NCBI RefSeq assembly: GCF_000327385.1
Contig: NW_008710013.1
Span: forward strand, 1,204,759 to 1,268,758
Direction: 5' to 3'
DNA: 64,000 nucleotides
Source of the DNA: Lottia gigantea
Taxonomy: Eukaryota > Mollusca > Gastropoda > Lottiidae
A program made the position numbers and the translations under genes. Within the stretch, counting starts at the first letter, position 1. Each line of letters starts with the position of its first letter. This document shows positions 48,891 to 61,600 of the stretch, one piece after another. The notes under the pieces are model-generated. The model searched no databases and had not been told where the DNA came from. It saw only the letters and a program-made list of their open reading frames with translations.

Positions 48891-49849
48891 CTGTGGTCTC
48901 TATTGCATTCACAAGCTAATTGTGGATCGACAAATATACGTCCCCATTCCAATAAAAACAATCTAACCATCAGTACTTCTGTCTTCATAATACAAAGAGT
49001 TCATTGATTGTTTTGAGGTTTTTATTACCATTCCATTTCATAATTATTTTACACAAAAATATAGCTTCTATAAATTTACTGGCTTTTTCTGAACCCAACT
49101 CCTGTTACCATGAAAAATTATAAAGGCATGATCCCTGTACAAAACAATATTTATGAATCTGATTTGCAAGGCTTCATTGAGACCGACATTCATTAGTCAT
49201 ATTGGTAACATGCCAGGATTGGTATTTATAGAGTGAGATCAAGATTAACAGTTAATAACAGCTTCAAAATCATACAATAACACTTTATTAATGAATGAAC
49301 TTGCGTAGCAAATACCAGAATCTGTTTCTATGTGAGAACAACAGTTTTTTATTTTGTGTAGTAGTGTACCTTTATTACTAGTTATATGATGGTCATTAAC
49401 TTATTTTTCACAGGAATAATATAGAATCTAACTTCCAACTTTACACATCTATATTAACCACACCCCTTAACTATTAACACCATTCATAACTATTTCACAG
49501 CTTGCGTTAGTTGTAACTTGACAATATATCAGCGTAGTAAATCAATATCATTGTGTATCCTGTATACTTGAACTAAATTTAAGTATATACAGAAATATCT
49601 CCATACTGCTCTGAAATAAATACAATGAGCACCATAAGAATCATGACATGATTCACAGAGTTATTTCAAACATTTCTCCATTATTCTTCCGAATAACAGG
49701 TTGTTTTAACATTTCTACAATTTTAAAATTATTTTTGAGTGCCATTATTCAACAAGTTATAAAATAAAACAAACTTCATACAACCATCTTATTCTAACGA
49801 AATATAAATTATCAACCATATTTAATATGGCTTTAAAATTTAATAAAAG

Positions 49850-52800
49850 TTAACAAGAATTCTGGGAAGGTTCTAAAGGAATATTGAATCTTGCAGCAAG
49901 TCTTGGTCGTCTTGGTTTCCTTGGTGAGGTTCTAGGTGTATCAGAACGTACTGAACTAGTGTCAAGTGGATGTCCTCGTTTAAACAATAAATTGTACGAC
50001 ATTTCACTGTCTAAAGTTGTGTCACATGACTGATCCAGCGTTGTATCTAAGTCTGCACAAATGACATTGGACCTTTCACCTTGCGAATTGACCTCAGTTT
50101 TAGCTATAACCTTTGGTTTTACATCTGCACTTTGCTTTAAAGCAATGCTGAGTTTTGATTGCAAAACTTTAGCATGTGACCTTGTTCCTTCTATACCATT
50201 CATCAATATCATTTGTTCTGGACTAGTTGATGTACCACTTTTCCTGCCTTTCGGTGTAATACGATCAGATGGATTGCTTGGTGCAGCAGGACTTGATCGC
50301 CCAGACCAATTTTCTGTAGATAATTTGAAAGTTTTGTTAACTTCCTCTAGTTGAGTTTGACTAGCTTTCCACCAGCCTCCTTTTAATAAATTTCCAAATT
50401 CAGACGACTTCTCGTCACCATTATTTTCTGGAACATCCAGGGTATCATTCCTTGATCCCTGTTGGATGTCAACAGAATTAGGTTGAGCATCTACTCTTCT
50501 TCTTGAACAGCTTCTAGTCCATAAATTCATCTGTGCTGGACTTAATCTAGTTTTAGTGATACACCCTGTAGAAGCTGGACGAACCTGACTACTATCAGCA
50601 GGACTGGAAGGGCAACTCTTGATAGGTCTAGGAGTTAAAGCTCCTTGCAACAATCTCATCACAGGACTAGTTGAATTGGATTCTTTGTTCACTCCTTGAC
50701 CTAATATGGGTATGGGACTTACTGATCTTGAAATCACTCTTCTAGTTGCAGGGCTTGCTGTTCGACTACGAGGTGGAATTGGACTGCCATTTTTTGTTTC
50801 TGGCAGGTACTGAGCAGCAAATTGAAGGATTTGCGAAGTAGGTGTTTGACATAGCGGACTCCTCAAATTTCTTTTCTCATCTTCAGTAAGAACTAGAAAA
50901 TCTTTTTCTGAAAAGAAAGAAAGGTTTCAATTAGGGGTGATCATGTCCCAACATAAAGTTATAAATTACATGAGTTGATACGGTCTGACTGGCAGGATGG
51001 ACTTGAGTAAGGGGAAATGTTCAGATACCCACCTGGAGAAGTTGTAAATGACATGAGATCTGGTAGAGTCTGGCTAGCAGGATGGAGCTGAGGGGAAGGT
51101 ACAGCAGATGGTATTGCACCACTGCATAATAGATCAATTGGAGACATGGCTACCCTCTCTTCATTCACTAGTAAATCTTCTTCTGAAACACAATTTTAAT
51201 TGGATTATTTGTTAACCATAGTTCCTTTGATAATTCTTCAATGGATTACCGATGAAAAATCCAGCTCGTTATTTAAATAAAGATAAGCAATTTTTGCAAT
51301 CTTAATTTGATGCTAGATTGCAATTTAGAAGGAACGTCAATTTATAGAGTGTGCCATTTAGAAAGCAGGGCATTCACTGTATACATATTTGGTCTGTTCA
51401 ATTTTTATACCATTAGACTGAATCAAAACTGAGAACACACTATTATAATTATAATTACCATGTGTATCTGTTACTCCAGAATCATTAGAAGGAGTATCAG
51501 AATCATTTTTACCATCCATATTACTACGATGTTTACCACCAGTTAATAATACTGCAGCCTGCTGTAGGGCACCTGTAATAATTTCAATCAAGGTCTATCT
51601 CTGATCAAATCAACATGTTTTTCTTGCTCTGTATCTGGCTGACAGATCTATTTAAAATCAAACAATGTGTTTAAACATACATTTTTAACTGCCTTACTGT
51701 CTTGGTGAAATTTTATTCGAACAACCTGGCAAAGAAAATTAAAGCACAGACTCACCTGGCACTTTCAACTGTTTAGATAATTGTAATATTTTCTTTGACC
51801 CTCTGCCACGTACAGTAACAATATGAGGCAAAGCATAAAGTAGGGCTTGTAAACTAGGAAATCCATATAATGTTGGTTTAATTTCTACACCAAATGTCTC
51901 ATGAAAGGCTGATTCTAACTGGTTTAGAGATATTTTACCACAACCAATCAACAATAATCTTATATCTCTAGCTAGAGTTTGTAATGGTGTCAGTGAAATT
52001 ACAGCAGAATTGTCATCTCCTGATACCTAAAATAGAAGGAAAAAGTCTTTCAAACTGTCATATATCTTGATTATTGAGTCGATATCTTTTTAATTTGCCA
52101 GGCAATATACGCCCACTGGCAGCTTTGATTTTAAACAAAAATATTTGGCAATACAGTAACAATTACCAGTATGAAATATTCAACCTTCAATCGTACACTA
52201 CTTTTGAACTTTTTGGGGCATTACTGTATAATATTTCCAAGTTCCGTCAAACTCTGTCAAGAGTGTTTACAGGCTAAAACAACAACTCGAAGAACAAGGG
52301 CAGTAACTCAAACTAAATCTTTTTTGATTCTTCTGTTTTTGGATAGGGCTCATCCTTGGTTGATAAAAAATACTCACACCAAGTTTCTTCAAAACCCATC
52401 AAGAATTGTGCCTTCTAGAGTGCTTATGGGCTAAAAATTGAACATGTTTTCAAGAACAAAGCCAATAAGTCATACTTATTTTTCGATTTTTCTGATTTTC
52501 AATAGGGTTCATCATTGGTTGATTACTAACTAACACTCAAACAAATATCATCTAAATCCGTCAAGAATTGTGCCTTCTGGAGTGTTTATGGGCAATTGTA
52601 GATGGACGGATGGACATTGGGAACAACAATATACCCTTGACATTTCATGTGGTCATATAAAAATGTAAGCTGACAGAAATGGTAAAAAGATCAAAATAGT
52701 ATTTACCTGTACATAATCTAAGAGTTCTTCCCTTATTTGTTTCATGTCACAATCCACATTAAAGGTATTTCTATACCAACTACATAGTTCAACAAAGGGC

Positions 52801-55800
52801 AGAGAACCACTACTTTGATCCATCAAGAGTTGTAGAACTTGAAGAGCAAGGGGAGGTAACTGAGTATGCCTCAGCAAAACTACATACTGATCATTATTAT
52901 ATACTTCCACCTGCAACTCAAACACCAGTATTAGTTCAATAAAATATATCTATACCTCAGATCTATCAATTCACCTTTTTTAACTATAGAAATTGATCAA
53001 AATACAGTGCAATAAACAAAAAAATAATATATTTGTTTCAGATGTAAAGAAATTTTTGGTCATGTTCACCAAAGTCTACTGCTATATTGACCCATGTTTC
53101 TTACCTTAATAATATGACGTAATTTAGTCAGCATGGATTTCAAACATTCAACATTTAAATCTTCAAATCTTGGCGTAAAACCAAACTGCATCATAAAAGC
53201 TGGCATGAGTTCGTGTAAAGGTATGCACTGTCCTGGACGTTGTTTTAACATTTCTGTTATTTGTTCTGAGAGAACTTTTCTCATCTCTGGTAGAGTTAAA
53301 CGTACTACTCTTTCTTCACCTTCATCTTCCATCTACAATACACATTTCAATGGTAGCTCATGAATATATGACATGGTCCATCCAAATTCATTTATGAGTT
53401 TGAAATAAAGTTTGAATGACTTTAATCAGTAATGCTTCATATCCTCATGCACTTTAGGTAGGACTATCACTTTAATTTGATTAGTTATTGTGGTGGCCCT
53501 ATCAATTCAGGCAACATTTGCCATAAATTTTCAATACAAAATGTGTCAAGTTCAAAGGAGAAGATAGCTTTCAAGGCAAGGTAATATATGCCCACTGGCA
53601 GCTTTGATTTTCAATAAAAATATTTAGCAGTACAGTAGCAATTACCAGTATGATATATTCAACCTTCAGGCATACACTTCTTTTTGAACTTTTTGAGGCG
53701 ATACTGAATAATATTACCAAGTTTCATCAAAAAATTGAATGCGTTTTCAAGAACAAGGGCAATAACTCACAATAAATATTTTTCGATTTTTCTGATTTTC
53801 AATAGAGTTTATCCTTTGGTGATAACAATCACTCATGCCAAGTTTCGTCAAAATCTGTCAAGAACTGTGCCTTCTGGAGTGTTTACGGGCTAAATATTGA
53901 AAGCGTTTTCAAGAACAAGGGCAGTAACTCATACTAAATATTTTTTGATTCTTTTGATTTTCAATAGGGTTCATCCTTGGATGATTATAAACACTCAACC
54001 AGGTTTTGTCAAAATCCATTGAGAATTGTGCCTTCTAGAGTGTTTACGAGCTAATATTTGAACGCATTTCCAAGAACAAGGGCAATAACTCATACTAAAC
54101 ATGTTTCGATTCTTCTGATTTTTAATAGGGTTCATCCTTTGGTGATTATGAACACTCACACCAGGTTTTGTCAAAACCCATCAAGAATTGCGTCTTGTAG
54201 AGTGTTTACGAGCAATTGTGGACGGACAGACATGGGTGACGGCAATATACGCCCCCCATTTCATGTGGGCGTATAAAAATGTCATTTCTTGGACAGTGAC
54301 AGGCATGACTAAGAGGTAGATGATTAACTTAAAAAACCCATAAATTGATATTGAAAAGAGTTTCTTTAACATATATAACCATACCTCAACTACATGAGAA
54401 ATAGCCTCAAATAAATCAGATAACTTAGTGAAACCATAGTCTGCTACTTTACATTGTCGTCCAAAATGATGATGGTAGGCTGGTATAAACTTAGTAAAGA
54501 TCATCCTACATTGATTATGTTTTAACAAATCATACACTTCTAAAGCAAACTGTTTTGTTCTTTCAATTTCTTCTGGAGCTTGATCTGCAATAGAAAGTAC
54601 TTGTCTTAGACATTTAGTCAAATTATTAAGTAAAGAATGAAACTTAACGCTGCAATGCTGATATTACGAAATACCTAACAAATATTTGATTTTTGAAGTT
54701 CATATTGCAACCAACTGAAACTTTGTGAACATTTCTGTTTCACCAATCACATGCCAAAATGTGATATTTGGACATGAACTACTATTCTGACATAACTCTA
54801 AATAAATTTCTACTAAAATTGTGTTCTTTTATACACTGACCTCTTCTAGGTAGCGAAAGGTAGGTTCTCTCAGCTTCTTGATAAATCTACAATAAAACAT
54901 ATTCATTGACTAATAATGGTTTTACATATACTCATTATTTAAGTGATTCGGTACTCTAATATCATCCTTTGGTGATTAGCATTATTGTGTTGGTCTAGAA
55001 ATATTTTAAACAACTGTAATAGATTAAAAGTATCTAACCGTGGCATAAACTGGGGGTACTTCATGTATGATATCTTCTAAATAACAGGCACCATACTGTG
55101 TTACATCAAACTGACTTCCAAATACTCGAACTGTAATATAAACATTCTGTCTATGATGATCCAGTAATAAAGTCAAGATAAAATTAGCTTTCTATAATTT
55201 TTATACAAGCTCTAATATCATGCAATTCTACAGTGCTTACAAGGGTAAACATTTTTTGCCATATCTATCATGCAGATACATAATTAAGTGCAGCTTGACC
55301 TAACAAAAAAAAAATTTAAAACTTGCCAAAACAAACAGGAAAATCTTCTGAATCCATCACCTTTCCTGGGTGACATTCTAATACATGTAATAAATCTGTA
55401 GAAAATCTCTTAACTTGAGACTTGTGACTTAATGTTATCATTCTCCTACCACCCATACCCAATACCTAAAAAATAAATAACATACATTTAATATCCTAAA
55501 ACACACAGTTTAATGTGCTGATCTTGCATCTCAACCGGTTTATTTGTAACAAGGATATTTACATTTTCATTATTCTGATTTTCCATCCCATATTTTTTAA
55601 TTCTTGCTACCAATTGTGACATTACCTTTGCAAAAGTATTGCTGGAATTGCACTTGTAGTTGAGATAATGTCAATATTCATTTGAATAAGAACAGGAACC
55701 AAAAATGAATGACACATAGTACAAACAAGGTTGTAAGTGCAACTTTATTTTCAACCCTGTCCATGTCATGGAACATTCAAACTTAGCCATAGAACAGCAT

Positions 55801-58607
55801 AGTGAGTGGTTGCTTCCAATAAATGACACAATGTTTTGCTACCAACTGCTCTCAGTACTTTACTGCTATTCATTCCCTAATTATTTTATAGAATATATGA
55901 TTTCTAGATTTATTCTAAACTACCTGCACAGCATATGGTATAGCTTCAAACAATTCCATCAATTTAGTGTATCCATAATCAGCAACACGACATTGACGAC
56001 CAAACTGTTGATGGAAGGAGGGGACAAATTTTGATACAGGCATACGACAATTTGGACTATTCTTCAACAACTCTACAATTTCTCTACCTAGCTGTATTAA
56101 ACCTTGAGATAAAGATGGACTACAGCGTGGCGACTCTAAAAAAAAATTCAACATATACAACTAAATTTCATTCATAAATATTCGGAGTAGTTTTATCTCA
56201 CAAAGTCTACTTGCTGATCTCAGCAAATGAAGCAAATTCCCAATTCAGTCTTTCAATATAATTTCAATTGCAAGTTTGACAAATAACATTGAATAAAGGT
56301 GCAGTACACAAGCGGTCTTCGGAGATTTTTGTCTCAGACTTGAATCTGGAGTAAAATCTCGCATGTGGCCACGCTTCCAAGACAAGATTATCGTGTCATC
56401 GACAGGATTTATAATATCAAACAAGTTTGATAATTGTCTCTGATAGTTTTATCGTCTGCAAGACAGACCGTCACCATTCAATCAGATTCCTTTTCCATTC
56501 AATTGCACTTGACTTAGTCAGAACAGAATACTCAATCTGTAAAGATAGTTTGCCTGGCAAGGTAACTTAGACCCACAGAAATGATAACTAAATATGAAAC
56601 ATAGTAATAGGAAATTTCTCATATTGAAGATCTTCATTCTCTCATGTTTTAAAGTTTTAAAGATATATAATAAGTAATCATCAAATTTACCCGAACCAGG
56701 CCTCAACAACACAGACAAATTTGAACTTGATTGAGATCTCATCAATATATACATGCATCCCAAGTTCCATAAAGATAAAAACTGTAGTCCCCATCATGTT
56801 TACAAGTCAAATTTGGTGTGTTTTTACTAATCCAAGGTCAGTAACTCAAACAGTTCATTCAAAATGAACCAAATTGACACTTAATAAAACTGTAGCCCCA
56901 ATTATGTTTACAAACCAAATTAGACAGTTTATACTAAATCAAGAGCAATAACTCAAAATCCCTTCATCTAAAATAAATCAAATTATAACTTGACAAAGAT
57001 CTCATTGAAATAGACATGAATACTAAATTTTATTAAGATCAGATAAAAACTGTAGCCCTTATTGTGTTAACAAGAACTTTGATCGGACGGATTGACCAGA
57101 CAGACAGGGGCGATGGCAATATATCTCCACATTTCCGTGTGGGCGTATAAAAATGAACTGACAAAGTCCCAAAGCGGCAAATTCAGTAATGAAATAATAA
57201 TACATAACATTATGCATTGAAGATGAAGATGGTTTGAAGGATGTTATAGATATATCATACCATGCGTGGCTGAAGTAGGGTTCTCTGACCATTGTACTTT
57301 CTTCATTCCAATCTTAGTAATAAATATCTCTATACCAGGTATACAACTTATTAGATGTTCTAATGGAACACCGCTCTCCTTGACTGCTACCAGGGGAGAA
57401 AATTCTGCAGCATAACAAGCTGTGAAGCTATAATATAATACAATACAAGACATATCATTGGATAAAGAAGGCATAAAACATGTATAAGAGGTTGTAGATC
57501 TACAGCAGTACCTTTTACAAATCTCTTGATATATGATCTAATGCAAGTGACCAAATGGTTAATTTCAATTGATAGTAAATGAAACAAAGACAAACAAGGA
57601 AGTTAAATGTGTGTACAGTTAAGGATTTGTGATAACTAACCTAGCCAGTGGAAGACTACCATTATGAGACAGTAGGAGGGTATGGACATTGGCTGAGAAT
57701 GGTTTTAAATGTAGTTTAACATTAGGTAACATTGAACAATTCATAGCTTCAGCATAAAATACACTGCCTTCAGGACAATGTTGGGTACATACAGGTGCTT
57801 CCAAGATTTCTTGAATCTGAAAGGTAGAAACCTACATAAGAACCAAACAACTATATAGCCATTCCATTAACAACTTGTTAAATGTTTTCTTCTCCATAAC
57901 AATATAGTATTTTTAACTACTTCAATTGATCACACAGATAAATTATCACAACTGAGATTAAATTTATAATAATTTTACCTCTACATCTGAAGAGTCTGGT
58001 ATATGTGTACGAGTACTAGTAGGTATATTAGTAGGAGTTAGAGCTCTTGTAATGGCTTGTTGTTGACTAGGTGCTAAACATACAAATTTACCAATTCCTA
58101 CCCTCTCTCTTATCTCTATAACATCTTTCATCTTATATAGTTCTGTTATAGTTATATTCTTACGATATCTGTAACAATACAAGGGGTATTAATTTTATTA
58201 AGTTAATTGCACCAAAGTCTAAACATTTCATGAAGCATCAAGCACATCAGTTGGTTTGATACATGATCAAAACCTATTTGATTTCATTTACTTATGCTCG
58301 ACTTAGGATAATACATGTTTTGTTGTATTATCATACTAATGAGTCTAATCAATTTGACACATAAGCACCACCTGAAAATGGAGAAGAGTTGTAAAGATAG
58401 AAGCTGCTCTATGTATCATAAATGCAAACATTTATAATGAGCTGCCTTGAGAAAGTTATAACCAATGGAAGAAATGTACTTTTCACACAGACAATAAATT
58501 CTAGGAATTAAGACTTTAGCACATACCTTTTATCAAATAACTCAATGAATTTAAACAAAGGTAGAATATTTCTATTAGCTTCTGTCAATAATGCAATAGC
58601 TTCCATT
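49850..58607 (-). CDS. MARF1: MARF1 LOTUS-domain array and C-terminal tail
   Basis: Eight LOTUS (OST-HTH) domains can be marked by similarity: 1 at 57979-58607, 2 at 57261-57816, 3 at 55924-56135 ([20 protein letters not shown]), 4 at 55039-55465, 5 at 54385-54584 ([20 protein letters not shown]), 6 at 53105-53332, 7 at 52707-52910 and 8 at 51756-52026. Eight is the number in vertebrate MARF1. LOTUS domains bind RNA G-quadruplexes or Vasa-type helicases in other proteins. After domain 8 the last three exons form a low-complexity S/P/T tail ending [11 protein letters not shown]. Domains 3 and 5 are the most conserved. Confidence 0.92.
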
Positions 58608-61600
58608 CTGAAACAAATAAAATTCATAAAAATCATTAAACCTTAGACTTTTAAGTAATGGACCAATTTATGGAACATAGTTTTTAGCACAACTGTGATA
58701 TAGGAATTATATTTGTCCTTGATGTTTTCCATGACAGACAACTAAGATGTGTGGTAAAAGAATTTTCAATATTTAATACAGAAGAAAAAAAAAACAGTAT
58801 AGGAGAAATAACATACACTTATATCTACCTAAGATTAGTAGTTGCCATTTGTACATCATCATTTTTTAAAGTAACTTGTATCCGTTTATATCCTATTTTC
58901 TTACGATGAAATTGAGAGATAGCAAACCTAGCTTCATCTACTGTTGGTATTTTAATCATACCAATACATGTATTGTCAGGCTGTGTTTTAATATGAACAC
59001 TTAATACCTACAACATAATATCAATGATATATTACACACAGTTGGACAATTTCAAACACACTTGACAAGACAAAATGATACCGATAACGATTATCTGCAC
59101 AAAATGTGGCTGTTTATTGAAAACATCTAAAATAGTGAATAGTGCTTAATTGCTAATTTTGTCATCAATTTTTGAAGCATCCACAAAAACTGGATCGTTT
59201 TATTAAAACAGGTCTTAAAATGTGTAATTAAATTGGCTAGATCATCTGTAGTAGAAAACAAGCATAATTCAGTGCATATTTTGTATTGAAGTATGATAAT
59301 GTAAATATTGAGTACTGCAGGTGTGTTATGCAGTAACCAAATCAAGATCTTACCTTTACTTGAGGGTGGAATGTAGTAAAGAGAATTTTTCTCCATTCTT
59401 TAGCACTAATATTATAATCTAAATTAGATACAACTAACTCCACTGGGCCATCTGTATTATATTCACCAGGTGATCCACAACCACCTGACAAATAACCATT
59501 AACCATATAGCCATTACCATTGGGCATACAACCACTCCCATTAGGCATATAGCTACTGTTGATTGGTTGAAATGTATTAGCTGCAAGACGATTGGGTGAA
59601 GATCCATAATAATTTGAATTATTATAATTTTGATATGTATTATGATTAGTGGGTGAGAAAGCTGAATAACGATTTGTTGGACTAGATCTATAGTATGAAT
59701 TAGGTGAACCTCCCATGTTAGGATGAATGTAAGAAGGTGAATTACGGGTAGGAGCACTGCAGGGTCTGTAGTCTCTATTATAATAGTCACGATATGACAT
59801 TTCACTCTGTTTCTCTTGATAATTCTGTTGTTGGATCATCAAAAGACTTCTGTTACATTTCTTCTCAGTCAGCAATGGGCCGTTAAATTCTGGTGTCTCA
59901 AAATAATCATTCTGGGTCACAGAAAAAGTATCATAATCTGGTTGACTCGAATCGTTTAGTCTTTGATGTCCAGTGCCAGGGATATCAATAGGTACACTTG
60001 TGTTACCCTTGGCATCAGCTGTATTCTGACAAGATTGTCTTCCACTGTTTTCTTGGTTATCTAATTGACAACTGTATTCAAAAAAATCTTTATTTGATTT
60101 GAATTTCCGGGGTGTTGAAGGCTTTTTAAAATTACCAAAATCTGAAAAGAAAAATATTACATGAACACTATAATGTAAACAGATAACAAGATAAAACCTC
60201 CTCATTTAGTCTCTTTAAGAATGAGAATATTACAGAACCTTGTCTGGTTGATTACTGGCTATAGGTTTCCAAAATGACATGTTGAAGATATACTATACTA
60301 AAAAATCACACATATATGAATAGAGATATTTGTGTGCATATTTCAAATAGTAATTCAAACAAAGTGGATATTTTGCCATGAACCTGTTCAGATTCTTTTT
60401 CGCTATTTCACCAGCACCATTTATCCATACGCAGTAAAAAAAAATGTGAAACTAGAATTATTGAAATGTGGATACATGTACATTTTTAGCAACGCAATGG
60501 TATTTCTGTAGCATTGATCAGCTTACACCATTGATTTTTCGGCTATAAAGCCTTTAATTGAAAAATTTCAAAAAACCTAGCAATTAGTACTCTCAGTGTT
60601 TAATTTACCCTTTTAAAACAAAGTTAGTTTTATCATCAAGTAAATTCAGATATAAATAGTTTACTTTAAAAATATTTTCAAGTATATTTTATAATGTTTT
60701 TGGCATTGAACAAGGTCATGAACTTACAATTGTCATCCAGTGACTTCATGTTAGACTAGCAATTTAGTGACTTTAAGGATAACCTAGACCGAAATATCCT
60801 ATCTCGCGCTGCCGTCGGCAGAGTCAGAAGACCATCTATGAATATATCTTGAATTTTCTTCCTTGACGTTTTTTTCCCCAAAAACTAAGAATTTGCTTAT
60901 GTTATGAGGTCAGCTCCATACCACCTTATTTCAAAAGAATAAACCACTATTTATTGTCTCTTATTTAAATTAAAATATTCAAGCGTGGAGCTATTTAGAA
61001 GATGGTCGCCACATTATATAAGACTTATTGTCATTGAAAATTTCAGCCAATCAAAAGACATGAATTTCATTAGCTTTTAGCACTGCAATGGTATTCCTGA
61101 AGCATCGGTTAGCTTACATGATTCATTTTCCATTTGTGAAGCAATTAATTGAAAAATTTCAAAAAACTTTTTCTTTGCTCATACAATACTTGGAGGTCTG
61201 TCTCTAAAATATGTAGTTTTAATATGAATGAAGGCATGGCCTTGAATGAGAGCGCAGGTTATTGATAAAATAACATTAATTAATAATAATTAAATAAACG
61301 AAATTCAACCTTATCTGTATGTAATGCAAACTACTTTGTCTTCTAATCATATATGTGAAGGTATGAATATAAGATCTGTAGACAATCTTTTATAAGGTAT
61401 TTAGAGAAATTTCTAAAAGGTGTGAAAGTAATCATATATAACGATGACGTCATTATAACGTGACGTATGATGTCAACAAAGCCGCCATCATTGCTTGGGA
61501 GAAAGTCTTGGAAAATTAGGTCAAAGCTGTCATTTTATTCCTTATGACGCATAGAATATGCAGAAAAAAATAAAAATAAAACGTAAGGGTTATTAAGTTG

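Larger units (their letters stand above)
46575..49849. other. Convergent intergenic region: 3' UTRs, minisatellite and a pearl-like element
   Basis: B3GNTL1 ends at 46574 (+) and MARF1 at 49850 (-), so both 3' UTRs lie here. Contents are two blocks of a 62-bp minisatellite, one pearl-like element interrupted by the second block, and about 900 bases (48950-49849) with no recognised repeat. TTTATT at 49021 (AATAAA on the minus strand) is one possible MARF1 polyadenylation signal among several. Confidence 0.55.

Noticed and set aside
7010-57292. Open frames giving RPHxxWAYIxITPSVGP or ARKHSTR-type peptides at several places
   Set aside because: They are reverse translations of the pearl-like microsatellite and terminal hairpin, which explains why they recur. 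Not genes.
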